In this document: positions 48,065 through 58,982 of the stretch, one piece after another
Layout: every line of letters begins with the position of its first letter
Numbering within the stretch: position 1 is the first letter of the stretch
NCBI GenBank assembly: GCA_020541285.1
Contig: CP047043.1
Span: 186,001-250,000 of the forward strand
Direction of reading: 5' to 3'
Length of the DNA: 64,000 bases
Source: Candidatus Gillettellia adelgis
Lineage (GTDB): Bacteria > Pseudomonadota > Gammaproteobacteria > Enterobacterales > Enterobacteriaceae
Position numbers and translations under genes: made by a program
The notes under the pieces: model-generated
The model's input: the letters and a program-made list of their open reading frames with translations, nothing else
What the model was told of the DNA's origin: nothing
Database searches by the model: none

Positions 48065-49690
48065 ATGAACACGGTGTTTACAATAGAGAGTTCTTTAGGT
48101 TAATCACATAACCACTTGGCTCAATGTGTGTTCGAATCGACCATAGTTTTAAACACTAGCCTTGTTTATCATATGACTAGCTAATGACTGTAGTAGTCAT
48201 AATACTAGGAAATTAAGCCTATTGATGCTGTATTAATAGGGTATATTAGTTCATAATAAAAACTATTAATCTGTCTGTTGTAAGCTAAAAACTTTCCTGT
48301 AAAAGCTAAAATTTCTGCAAATTTTATTGCATATTTACTTATGTAGTGAATTTTAAAAAGACTACTACCAAATATCGCTCCGAAATTACCGCCTGTGCAA
48401 CTGATATGTATAGCATATATCTTATATAGAATTTGGGAAGCATTAGCAACGAAGTAAAGCGGCTTAATTAGTTGATACAGGTGGAAATTCGTAGTTCAGT
48501 AACAGCTAGTACTTCGATTATATCAGAAGAAATTTAGGCAATTAATCTAGTGATTATAGTAGATGATATTTTAGTAGATCTCAGTAAGTTTTGAGGTAAG
48601 CTAGTATGTTTTACCTCCACTACGCGAGCATTTGAAAACCCGCAAAGGAACGAGATAAAGCATTACTAGAAGAACAGTGTTGTAACAAAAAACCAAAATC
48701 GTAGAGTATAAAAGTATGCATGCAAGAGTCCTGATCACCGTCTTCTAACCAGCGTGTCTTATATGTTACTAAAAACAGCAGAGTGAAAACTCTGTATCTC
48801 TTAGTCATTTATATTGAATATCTCAAGGAAGTTAAAAGTTAAGCGACGCTAGCGTCCGCGCTTATGCAGGTTGGTATAATGGATTAACTTTTATATTGAT
48901 GGTATCAGTATTAGCTTATTTATTACTTTCTCTATTTCTGACTAACCCGGCTTAACGACTAAATTAATCAACGGCATGTTAGAATCGAGCACTGGTGCAG
49001 ATTTTTCGGTGGCATTATTATTGGTTTTAGTGTGTTACCTTATTAGCGTAAATAGCAGTAGATTGTATCTAACTAAGAATATAATGGCACTCCAGATGAC
49101 ACCAGTGATCCCATCGTTAGTCCGTATAATGTATAGCTTGCTAATGATTTATGTTGTTGCGACACCAGTCGCTAAAGTTATGGTAGTCCTAATTCACTAG
49201 TTACTATCAAGATACACACAGCTAACGCTATAACATTAAGAATGACGCTTAGAGCAACGATGTGTGCTGCTGCATGGAGCTGGATTAGTAAGGATACGTG
49301 TGCCTGTGGTTGAGAACAAGCTTAACTGGTAGTGTATAAGTCAATAACGGCAATTATGGCTTCTGTTATGGTATTACATTTGGATGTAGTTAGTAACTAC
49401 TGGCGCGCAGTAAATTTAATTAGTCTAAGCAATAAGGCGGTAAAGCAAAGCTTCTTACGGGCCTATCTTATATTTTCAAAGGAGCTTTACTTTTCACTGC
49501 TGATGATCCGAGGCGTGTTTTATCCTATTGCCTGATTGACAAATCGCTAATCGACGCATAATCGATATTATTTGGCGTTAAGTTAAATAATACCGCACGA
49601 TGGCTTGTTTGTGCTTCTGATTTTGGTATTCTTTCAGTATTTTTTATCTGATGATTACTTTATTAGTACGTTATAAAAAACATCACTTAT
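48065..49690 (+). pseudogene. fruA: Decayed fruA (fructose PTS EIIBC permease)
   Basis: FruA is the fructose-specific PTS membrane component. A strong ribosome-binding site AGAAGGAGA still stands before an ATG at 48065 (MNTVFTIESSLG, then a stop; E. coli MKTLLIIDANLGQ). Later blocks are LASALMQVG (LAAALMQIG) near 48848 and STGADFSVALLLVLVCYLI (STGSGFIGGIIAGFLAGYI) at 48988. LRMTLRATMCAA (LLGAILGGMMCTD) lies near 49240 and IMASVMV (IMAAGMV) near 49350. Many stops and frameshifts are present. The remnant converges on nfo. Somewhat higher GC than the surrounding spacer suggests this gene died later than others. Confidence 0.82.
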
Positions 49691-49856
49691 GCCTTACTAA
49701 AATGCGCTACTGTGCTGGTTGCTAATAACGATGTAAGTATTACCTAAAATATACAGTAACGATCTATATGTTAATTAAATTTTTGTAAATAAACTTAATA
49801 TGTATTTTTCTGATTACTAGTTTTACTGATATACATAGGGAGATTGTGTATGTAAG

Positions 49857-50696
49857 TTACTGTTGTGCTTGTAACCAGGCAATTTCTTTACCCCAGATAT
49901 CTGCATTTATTGTTTCTAATATTAATGGAATGTTTTCGAAGCGCAGATCGCGCATAATGTAGTGAAAGATGGTCATACCGAGATTTCCTTCACCCAAACT
50001 GTGGTGTCGATCAATATGACTGTTAAATGTACTTTTAGCATCGTTTAAATGCATACCACGCAGATAGTTAAAGCCCACGATATCGTGAAAGTGTTGAAAA
50101 ATTTTCTGGCAGTTCTCTGTACTGCGTAGATCGTATCCTGCGGCAAATGCATGGCAGGTATCAATACAAACACCTACTCGCTTTTTATCTTCAACACCAT
50201 CAATGATTTTCGCTAGATGTTCGAACGTAAATCCTACATTACTACCTTGACCAGCGGTGTTTTCAATAACAGCTGTTACTTTTTGTGTTTTGTCTAGCGT
50301 CATGTTAATTGATTCAGCAATTCGTTCTAGACATTTATCGACACTTATTTGTAATAAGTGAGCACCTGGATGAAAATTCAGTAGTGTTAATCCTAGTTGT
50401 TGGCACCGGTACATTTCATCAAGAAAAGCAGCCCGTGATTTCTTTAGGAATTCCGTTACTGGATGACCCAAGTTAATTAAATAGCTGTTATGAGGTAGGA
50501 TCTGTTCAGCACTGTATCCAAACAAAGTACAGGCATTTCTAAATTGATAAATATCCTTGGCATGTAACGGAGCTACTTGCCATCGACGCTGGTTTTTAAT
50601 GAACAATCCAAATGCAGTCGCATTTAATTTATGCGCACGGATTACTGCTTGATCTATACCACCTAATGCACTGACATGTGCACCGACAAATTTCAC
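49857..50696 (-). CDS. nfo: Endonuclease IV (AP endonuclease)
   Basis: Nfo cuts DNA 5' of abasic sites in base-excision repair. The protein is 279 residues (E. coli 285; a slightly shorter C-terminus). All zinc-site blocks are visible: [13 protein letters not shown] (His), LNFHPGAHL (His), [10 protein letters not shown] (Glu), [15 protein letters not shown] (Asp, His), GMHLNDAKS (His), [10 protein letters not shown] (Asp, His) and LILETI (Glu). The start matches the family MKYIGAHVSA. Upstream and downstream neighbours are decayed, with the fruA ruin facing it. Confidence 0.97.
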   Translation of the reverse strand: MKFVGAHVSALGGIDQAVIRAHKLNATAFGLFIKNQRRWQVAPLHAKDIYQFRNACTLFGYSAEQILPHNSYLINLGHPVTEFLKKSRAAFLDEMYRCQQLGLTLLNFHPGAHLLQISVDKCLERIAESINMTLDKTQKVTAVIENTAGQGSNVGFTFEHLAKIIDGVEDKKRVGVCIDTCHAFAAGYDLRSTENCQKIFQHFHDIVGFNYLRGMHLNDAKSTFNSHIDRHHSLGEGNLGMTIFHYIMRDLRFENIPLILETINADIWGKEIAWLQAQQ

Positions 50697-53559
50697 TGTA
50701 TGCCCCTATATTATTGTAAGTATGGCATTAATGATGATTTAAGTAATCAGTAGTTGAGTATTGATAGAGATATCATATTGATTAATTAATCGTAAATTTT
50801 TCTATCAGATAAATAAATATAAGAATAACTAAAAGTACCTTTATGCTAACTGAGTCAATATAGTGCAACTAATATTAATGAGCCTGTTGACTAAGGGCAG
50901 GCACTTTGACTCTTTACTAAAGTTTTTATGTTTATAAAGTTATTATGCTTCAAGAGAGAGATAAGAATCGCTAAAATAGCACGTTAAATTTGCAACTCAG
51001 AGATTCGATAGCTATCTGTTTACAGAATAAACTTCATAACCTGTGAATAATTCAATGGTTGATCTTTTTCTAAATAGGCATCTTATCGTTGAGTTATTCT
51101 AAGGAATCAGGAATAATGAGATATATATCGTATCGTTTCAGGTATGCATAACCTGCAAACTACAATAGTTGTCGCTATAAAAATTAGTATACTAAAACAT
51201 AAAAGAGATATACAAAACTAATAAACAGCGAAAACCGCAGGTTAGAGATAAGATGTTCATCTTGTGCGTGATTTTATGTATCTAATATACATAATATAGT
51301 ACATATGACTAAATATGTAGAGAGAAATAGATAGGAACGTACAACTAGAATGGATTTGCTTGCCTGCATGTTATATAGCCCTGCTAAATCTGAATGATAT
51401 AGTCAGAATAATGATGTTGTAAACATAGTTCACCTAACAGTACAACGTTTCTGATCCTATTGACTCAGGATAACTTAATTCATCACGTAACATAGGGATG
51501 ATTCTGAATAGAAAAGAAGTGATGACTTTACAGCATCGATAAAATATCGAAGTAACAACAACACTTTAGCAAGTGATGAATGTTATTCATCTACAATAAA
51601 AGCATTGTAGTAAGTAACATGATATTTTACTCGATATGTTGTGGGGATTAGAAAAACCATCTGCTAAAATATATAAAACTTTTTAGGTTCTGTATCACAT
51701 AACTTTAAATGAATACAGCATATTACTGTGATACTCCATCGTGATGGTCAACTATGTTCAGTAAATTCTCGAGGGCTTATCGAGTATATTGTGTTATTTG
51801 TTATGCTAAAAAAAGCTTTACTAAGCTACTATTGCAGCAATAATCTTGATGGTGATTGCTATGTACTATGGAACAACGATACATGCCTGCTGATTTTTTT
51901 TAGCAAGTATGATCAGATCACTTTAAGCGCTATATTTGATGAGAATATTGTTCATAAAGTTTGCATGACGTCTGTATGTTGATAAAATCAAGCAGCATAT
52001 TATATAATCGATACTATGTAATGTGTTAACTTATACGCAAAGAAGTTAAGTATTTCTCCATCTAAATACAAGTAATCTTTCTGTATTAGATTGTGTTAAG
52101 TTATATGATGCAAGACTCATAGTCAGAAAGAGTCAGGGTAAAACGTATTCGTTATTTCTTTTTTATTTTAATAAACGGATATTATCTTATAGAATGATTT
52201 CTAATCTTCTTGATTCACCGTTACATTAACCATCAACCATCTATCTTTGATAGTATCATACAAATAACAATAGATAAGTGCCCGGGTGTTAGTGGTGACT
52301 GTGTATGAGAGTTTTATGAAGGTATAAAAACATTTATTAATTATACACCGTATAGGCCCGACTATATCATTCTTAATGATGTCTGCGACAAATTTCAAAA
52401 AACAATCTCTCGCAACTATACGAATTAGTATTAAATACTAGCTTGTATTCATGCACAATCGTGTTGAGTAATTCTCATGTTGACAATGAAAGAGTCTATT
52501 AAATTCTCATGCGTTTTCTCAAAAGAGTATAATTTCTGCCATATAATTTTTCTTTGTTTAATGAGGGGTTAGCGTATATACGCTAACTTTTTGTTGTCGT
52601 TTTAGGCGAATATTTCACACTCGATGACTAGATAATAAAAAAATAATTAACGTGCATAGTAGTAAGCACTGCTTTATAAGCAAAAGTGCATAAAAGATAA
52701 GTGTCCGCCTTATAAAAGCTCAATATAGTAGTTAATTTTTACATGTGATACGTATGAGTTTTGACAAAGTAGATCATACCTAAATTAAGTGAAAAAATTT
52801 AATATGCACATGCGCAAGATGTATTGAGTTATATTATAGAGTCCTCATCAATTAAATGAGATGACTCATTTAAAATATGCGCACAATAGCGTATGTAAAA
52901 CCTTTCGCATAATGAGCATAGTCTTTAAGTATTCAAGGTAGATATATTTTATAATAAACTTATTCATAATACCTTATGTTATATAAAGTTTAAAATTATC
53001 AAAAAAATTAACGTTTGTTTATACCTATGTCGAATATAAATTTTAAACAGTGTTTTCTTTATTTATTGTGCCCTGATAATTTAAGGAGCATATTACTTAT
53101 TTATGCATTTCTTACGCTATTACTACATCATGTATGTAAGTAAATGGGATCAAAGATTTTACTATGCGGAATAGCAGTGCAATAAGTAAATTTTAGATAA
53201 ATACCTCAAACTTTAACATATCGATTGTTTATACTTTAGAGTATGCGTATACATAGCTGATATTAAGCTGAGCGCGGCAAATATTCCCGATAGATACATA
53301 ATATATGTGCACATTTATATAATATATAATCCTTATTGAATAAGGATACGTAATGGAGTAATTATTTACTATGTATATCTAGTTATTTGACTGTACACGT
53401 AGCAATGATAGTACAGTTAATATTGAGTAAATACGTTATCTAACGTATCGTTCTATTTTAAATACAGTTGTGCGTTATAAGGTTTCTTAAAAATTATCAG
53501 TTTTAGTGCATCAAGTATCCGTAAAGAAGAGTGTCAGCTGGGATTGAGTTATGTTTTAT
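50697..53559. other. 2.9-kb AT-rich spacer between nfo and the plaP remnant
   Basis: No gene recognised. In E. coli yeiH precedes nfo and yeeZ-yeeY precede plaP, but their motifs cannot be read. An 84-codon open frame at 51728-51982 (plus) has no ribosome-binding site. The one notable element is the terminator-like palindrome at 52568-52592. Confidence 0.45.
52568..52592 (+). terminator. Perfect palindromic terminator without an obvious gene
   Basis: A 20-bp perfect palindrome beginning GTTAGCGTA, directly followed by TTTTT on the plus strand, the textbook rho-independent form. TATAAT-like hexamers lie about 20 and 40 bp upstream. No gene or known small RNA can be assigned. Confidence 0.6.
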
Positions 53560-54870
53560 AAATTTATTTATATTATGCTAGTGCAACAGATGAAATTAAA
53601 TAAAATTTGGCTATAGCAAGATTGCAATGATCGATGTAGTTTATCTGCAGTCAATGACTGTTTTGATGCGTTTGGTGTTATATCTGGATTAACCAATAGA
53701 TATGTTGCGACTACATATGTTGTTTTTTAATAGGAAAATTCTTTGCTGTTATAAGCTCTGTTAAACGAGCAAAAAATCTCTTTATTTAGTGCTTCTTATG
53801 CTGATGTACAGAAAATCATTAGTCTGCATATTGGTTGCATAGAAAAATAGTTAACTCTACTACATTGCTTATTTTGACGATGATCGATATTCTATTGGCT
53901 AGGATTTGCTTAGAAGTTTTCCCTGGGGTGCCATTTTTAAACGTTATGGTTGCACTGGTTAGTACATTAACTTTTTTGATCTGTGTAGCATACAGTGTTA
54001 TCTTATCTTAATACTAGTATTATATTAATGCAACAGACGACGATTATGATTATATTCCTTGTGTTAGCAGTCACAGTATTTATCATAATAAAATGTTACT
54101 ACTACACTAATTGATGGTCTGTTTTGGTTAGGCAGTGCTCATATAGCACCTATAATTATGAGTGCAGCGATCTTGTATTGTTATTGTTTGGTTTTGACAG
54201 TATTAGTGCTGTGTTAGAAACACCAATAATGCACATCAAGTCATTCTAGAATTTATTGTGCTGACAGCACTCATCGGTGATTTAAATTTTATCGTAATGT
54301 CTGATGTTATACTATAATATCTCCCAAATCTTTCATATTTTCAAGATACTCAAACCGCGCATTTTGAAAGTATATTGTATATTGCGGACAAATTCTTTTA
54401 GTTGTTGCCTAATAATCCTCAGAATAATCGTACTAGCGCCTGGCATGTCGGCGTAGATTAGTGTACTACATTTGAGTATATTATAAGTAGTGGCGGTGTT
54501 TTTTAGGCCGATTGTTAGTTATATGCATCCGCAGTAGCATGCTCCAGTATTGAAGATGTTGTTGTTAGTATGCTCAGGTGATCGGTGGCATTTTTTTATT
54601 TAATAATTCCTTACTATAGTGATTAACTTGAATGCGTTTATAGCGTTTATTATGTGCACTTAGCAGCAGTTATGTAGTGTACATCCGTGATAAAATCAAT
54701 TACAACTTAAGGATCTTGTGACTTATTTAAATTTACTAATAATGGGTATGTTGACCGTGAGTATACTTAGAATCAAGCTAGCAGTGATCTCAAGTGTGTT
54801 CAGGTAATTGTAGGGTATATTAGGCATGATTTATGTAGACATTGTAGGTTGAATGCTCTATCCATCAGAC
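53560..54870 (+). pseudogene. plaP: Decayed plaP/yeeF (putrescine importer, APC family)
   Basis: PlaP is a low-affinity putrescine/proton symporter. Nearly the whole gene can be followed across frames. VVYLQSMTV (E. coli GLAYMQPMTL) is at 53637 and FDAFGVISGLTN (FDTFGIVSGLTD) follows. MIDILLARICLEVFPGVP (MINILLAKIYFEALVPSIP) is at about 53880. LFWLGSAHIAPIIMSAAIL (PFWSGDAHVIPMITGATIL) and FGFDSIS (FTGFDGIS) come next. IVLTALIG (IFLTALIG) lies near 54256, ESILYIADKFF (EIMLYVAGKAF) near 54370, and LKDLVTYLNLL (LKDHFQYLFLP) near 54710. At least ten stops or frameshifts are visible. It converges on sbcB exactly as in E. coli, which favours plaP over the related puuP. Confidence 0.88.
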
Positions 54871-54946
54871 CTGTAGACAACGAGAAATTATATAACAAAT
54901 ATGAAAAGTGTTTTAACATCATATTCTTGTGGTAATGGTAATGATA

Positions 54947-56401
54947 TCAAATCATATGAATTAGTACGGTACTTGTCAATTCGCGTCCATAGTTAAACAA
55001 TGCGTTTAGCAGGGTAAGTTTTTCTTTGTTGTTCTTGTGTAGCTTGCATAACTCTTGTAGTTTTAGATAGTATTTTTTTATGCGCTCTGCACTTAGTGTT
55101 ATTTGACAATATTTTATCCAATATTGTTTCTCGGCATCATTCAGTGTGTTCGGATAGTTGCGTGCACGAAACCGGAATAGTAACTCTTTCATACGTTTAT
55201 CATTGACAATAAGATCTATCTCACGTAAATTCTGCGGCTTAGTCTGATGAATTATCTTCATAGCTATCTTGTCAGTATCAGTGAAGAAGCCATTATAAAG
55301 CTGAGAATCAACATCGTCATGACTTTTATAAGGGCCTGTTAAAGAAAAAAGTGCTACTATTTTTTCTCGTATTTCTGGACACTTGCGTAAAAATTGTAGG
55401 TTTTTTAAGCAAGTTTGGCAATTAATACCTAATCTTTCGGCGTTTTCCATAAGTAGTGTGTTGGCTGGCGCCAGCACAGGGCACGTGTTAAGACGTACGA
55501 GCTTAATGGGCATTGGCAGATGATAAGGCGATATCGTTGTGTTACATGGGGTACGATAGAACTGTTTGTATAACTGTTCGACGCTTAGCGTTAATAGTGG
55601 TGTCATATCACCAGTAAGATCACACATGATTACGGCGTTTTTATTACCTGGATGCCAAGCTACAGGTGCAACTAAACTGGTGTTGCCTCGCGCGCGGCCA
55701 TACAAATTTGACACATGTACTAAGGGTGTCATATTCGCGCAATCGATCAAAGTATTCAGTTGGTTTTTGTTGCGGTGTTGATGTAAAAAATCAAACAGCT
55801 TTGGTTGTGCGAGCTTCACTTGTTTTGCTATAGCAATGGTAGCGTAAACGTCTGACATAGCATCATGAGCGTTACTATGTGCAAGATTATTAGCGTAAGT
55901 CAGGTCTTCTAGTCGGAAACTGGGAAATCCGATTTTATTTTTAGGCCAGATGATACCTTCAGGGCGTAATGCATAGCAAGTTCGCATTACATTTAGTAAA
56001 TCCCAGCGAGAGTTACCGTTTTGCCAACTGTAGGAAAAAGAATCATAGAAGTTTCTGTAAAAAATGTTACGGCTAAATTCATCATCAAAATAGATGTTAT
56101 TATATCCCAGAATGCAAGTACCAGGTCTGCTGAAAGCCTGATGGATTTGTCGAGCAAACTCGACTTCATTTATGCCTTTATAACGTGCTTCTTGTGGCGT
56201 GATGCCATGAATTAGTACCGATTCAGGTTCTGGTAGATAGTCATTAGAAGGGGTGCAATAAATCACTAGTGGATCATCAATAATATTGAATTCTGTATCA
56301 GTGCGTACACCAGCAAATTGCGCCGGCCGATCTATGGATGGGCTTATTCCAAAGGTTTCGTAATCGTAGATGTAGAATGTAGACTTTGCTTTATAACTCA
56401 A
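54947..56401 (-). CDS. sbcB: Exodeoxyribonuclease I
   Basis: ExoI digests single-stranded DNA 3' to 5' in recombination and mismatch repair. The protein is 484 residues (E. coli 475). The DnaQ-like DEDD active site is visible: YDYETFG (Asp13, Glu15), NSRWDLLNV (Asp) and HSNAHDAMSDV (His, Asp). The SH3-like and C-terminal helical regions follow, with QLYNGFFTDTDKIAMKII and RFRARNYPNTLNDAEKQYW. The start appears to be TTG (56401), with GAGATAGG just upstream; no ATG fits the family start. It ends in TGA. A small C-terminal extension (TSTVLIHMI) exceeds E. coli. Confidence 0.95.
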   Translation of the reverse strand: MSYKAKSTFYIYDYETFGISPSIDRPAQFAGVRTDTEFNIIDDPLVIYCTPSNDYLPEPESVLIHGITPQEARYKGINEVEFARQIHQAFSRPGTCILGYNNIYFDDEFSRNIFYRNFYDSFSYSWQNGNSRWDLLNVMRTCYALRPEGIIWPKNKIGFPSFRLEDLTYANNLAHSNAHDAMSDVYATIAIAKQVKLAQPKLFDFLHQHRNKNQLNTLIDCANMTPLVHVSNLYGRARGNTSLVAPVAWHPGNKNAVIMCDLTGDMTPLLTLSVEQLYKQFYRTPCNTTISPYHLPMPIKLVRLNTCPVLAPANTLLMENAERLGINCQTCLKNLQFLRKCPEIREKIVALFSLTGPYKSHDDVDSQLYNGFFTDTDKIAMKIIHQTKPQNLREIDLIVNDKRMKELLFRFRARNYPNTLNDAEKQYWIKYCQITLSAERIKKYYLKLQELCKLHKNNKEKLTLLNALFNYGRELTSTVLIHMI

Positions 56402-58030
56402 AATCCTATCTCTTTATTCGTAGGGAGAGACTCTTGTTCTTAAATATAAAAACTATCAAGGCAATCTGTGCTTAAATTATTGCATATAGTGATATATATG
56501 TCAGCTGTTGAATATTGGGTGTTTGCAACAGTTTATCTCAATATAAGATAAATTACATTACTCTTTATAGAGTAATGGTATTATTTATTTTGCTTTTTAA
56601 TTCCCGCTATTCTTAATAGAATGGTTGTAGTATAATAAAAGGATTCACTTGATGTTGTATGGTTAGCGTTAAACAATCATAATAAATTCTGTTCCATTGT
56701 ACTCCAGAATGGTGTGGTAATAACTGGATTTATTAAGCATAGTATCTATGCTATCCATATTATCTAAGTAAGTCAGAAATCGATAATATTGTTAATTGTA
56801 TGAGAGTCCACAATTAATGTGCATATATTAATGAATTATAAAGTAACTAATATTATTTAGGTTTATTGAAACCTATAATATTTAGCTTCGTAGATTATCT
56901 TAGTTACGATTCTCGACTATTACAAATTTATACAAAATTATAAAACAATAGTACATTATTTAGTGTAGTACTATTTTAGTATATACAGATTTATATACCT
57001 TATACTCTGTGATACATTATTCAAATTCATTACTACTTGCGTAGTGATTACACGATGATCCATCAGATCGTTAATAAGTTCGTATGTGTACTGTATTTAG
57101 GTAACCACCGATCGTTTTATTTTTGTTTTTCTGTTTTATTTTAGGTATTTGGCTTACGTCATCATATGACACGGGGTTTTATAGAAGTACAGTATGTGAA
57201 CTTTATTTGAATTACATTTTCAAGAAAATAACAGCATATTTTATCAGATTAAATTTTCCTTTTATAAAAGCGATAACAAAAGATCGCGATTTTATGCATA
57301 ATGAATAGTGACCAAAATGTTATTGTTACTCGTAGGGCCTGTGCGCGAAGCCTAGAATATATGTAATGAACATATAAAAGATTTTTCCTTTTAAAAAGTG
57401 AGGGCTATATAGGTTTTCCAAAACATTCAGTGATCAGAATATAAAACGGATTTTTGTCATGTACCTCCATATAGTCTTATAAAATTCAAGACACAGGCTA
57501 TAGCAAGTGACATAAAAAAGGAAATACCTTCTTTTGAGTTTTACTAAAGGCATTATCAGGAGATATCTTTGTAATATCTCAGGGTATCGTTCTTCTATAG
57601 GATATTATAGAACGGAATGTATGATTATTGTTTCAGATGAAATATATAACGTCAAGTTAATAACGATCCATACGTGTGTATATATGTTAATTATACAAAC
57701 ATCATTAAGATAGGAGTGTTATTGTTTATGTTGTTGATTTCTGTGTGTAGAGTCAAAAAGAGTTTCTTATGTTGCTCTTTTTTACTTACAGTATCGCGAC
57801 ATACTAGTAAATTTTATATTTATATATCTCATTATATAACTCACGTACTACATTAAAATATTTTAAAAGGCACGATTATACCTGTTAAATAGTGCAGAGA
57901 ATATAATGGATGTATTTCATAGTACGTATTTAACTAGTTCAGCAGCAAAATTTATTAAAATTTTTGAGTTTAAGTCACTTTTAAAAGTATGACTCAAGCA
58001 CTGTAAATACATTTCTCATGATAATGTGGA
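56402..58030. other. 1.6-kb AT-rich spacer between sbcB and ssrA
   Basis: No gene, RNA or repeat recognised. Short open frames at 57123-57308 and 57674-57856 (plus) look accidental. Confidence 0.5.
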
Positions 58031-58082
58031 ACCACACTTCCTTTCAACAGTACCGAGTTTTACTGTTGAAAGGAAGTGTGGT
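58031..58082 (-). terminator. Perfect 22-bp hairpin abutting the tmRNA 3' end
   Basis: Two perfect 22-base arms (58031-58052 and 58061-58082) with an 8-base loop. The arm next to ssrA includes the encoded CCA of tmRNA (58079-58081) and one more base. On the minus strand no U-tract follows. It could be a processing signal or an unusual terminator. Confidence 0.7.
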
Positions 58083-58445
58083 GGAGCTGGGGGGATTTGA
58101 ACCCCCGTCCGAAAATTACTACACCTCTTCGGTACTACATGCTTAGTCCAATCTTTACATTTGCCTTCGAGCTTCGGATGGACACGCTACTCGAAAACTA
58201 GCCTAATTAGATTTAACGCTTTAACCCTAGGCAGGATATCCACGCGATCTCTTGTAGGTTGAACCTCTCTTGATCCCCGTCCTAAGAGCGGAGGCTAGGG
58301 AGAGAGGGCGCTCAGCAGCTAATTATGCTGCTAGTGCGTAGTTTTCGTCGTTTGCGACTATTTTTTGCGGTTTTTTTGCGAGGCCAACCGCCCCTCGGCA
58401 TGCGCCTAGAGTTTTGTAAACTCCGTCGAATCCAGAATCAGCCCC
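58079..58445 (-). ncRNA. ssrA: tmRNA (SsrA), ribosome rescue RNA
   Basis: tmRNA acts as both tRNA and mRNA to free stalled ribosomes and tag their products for proteolysis. The gene is 367 bases (E. coli 363). It starts GGGGCTGATTCTGGATTCGA and ends with an acceptor stem and an encoded CCA at 58079-58081. The tag frame (58355-58323, minus) reads ANDENYALAA followed by TAA, identical to E. coli, after the usual UAGUC. The TTCAAATCCCC T-arm and the pseudoknot region CCCTCTCTCCCTAGCCTCCG are conserved. smpB lies 48 bp upstream on the same strand, so both halves of the rescue system stay linked. Confidence 0.98.
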
Positions 58446-58493
58446 AAGTAACTGCATGTACTACTAGATTAGAGTGTGTATGATACCATAAAA

Positions 58494-58982
58494 TTAATGG
58501 TTAGTAGGCTTCATGATACGAGATTTTATTTTCTGCCATTCACGGTCTTTAATCGTATCACGTTTATCATGTGTTGTCTTACCTTTTGCTATGCCAATTT
58601 TAACTTTGCACCATGCATTCTTCCAATATATAGAAATTGCAACAACCGTGTAACCAGCACGATTTACACGCCTAAATAGAAACTCTAACTCACGTTTGTT
58701 GAGTAATAGTTTCCGAGTACGCATTGGATCACATACTCTATATGATGAGGTAATGTGAAGTGGCGTAAAAGTAGCACCAAACAAATGGGCGTCACCGTTA
58801 TAAAGAGTAACATAACTCTCATTAATATTAGCTTTATTAGCACGCAATGACTTTACTTCCCATCCTTGCAGTACTAGACCAGCTTCAATCTCTTTTTCTA
58901 TAAAATATTCGAAATATGCTCGCTTATTTTGTGCAATGATAGAATCATTAGGTTTATGTAATTTTTTTTTATCATGATACAT
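58494..58982 (-). CDS. smpB: SsrA-binding protein SmpB
   Basis: SmpB binds the tRNA-like end of tmRNA and places it in the ribosomal A site. The protein is 162 residues (E. coli 160). Family blocks are [42 protein letters not shown] and [20 protein letters not shown]; the basic C-terminal tail [18 protein letters not shown] that probes the mRNA channel is intact. It lies just upstream of ssrA, as in E. coli. Confidence 0.97.
   Translation of the reverse strand: MYHDKKKLHKPNDSIIAQNKRAYFEYFIEKEIEAGLVLQGWEVKSLRANKANINESYVTLYNGDAHLFGATFTPLHITSSYRVCDPMRTRKLLLNKRELEFLFRRVNRAGYTVVAISIYWKNAWCKVKIGIAKGKTTHDKRDTIKDREWQKIKSRIMKPTNH

Noticed and set aside
48100-48140. A GTTCGAATC stretch resembling a tRNA T-arm
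   Set aside because: No acceptor, D or anticodon stems fit around it, and it lies in the fruA remnant.
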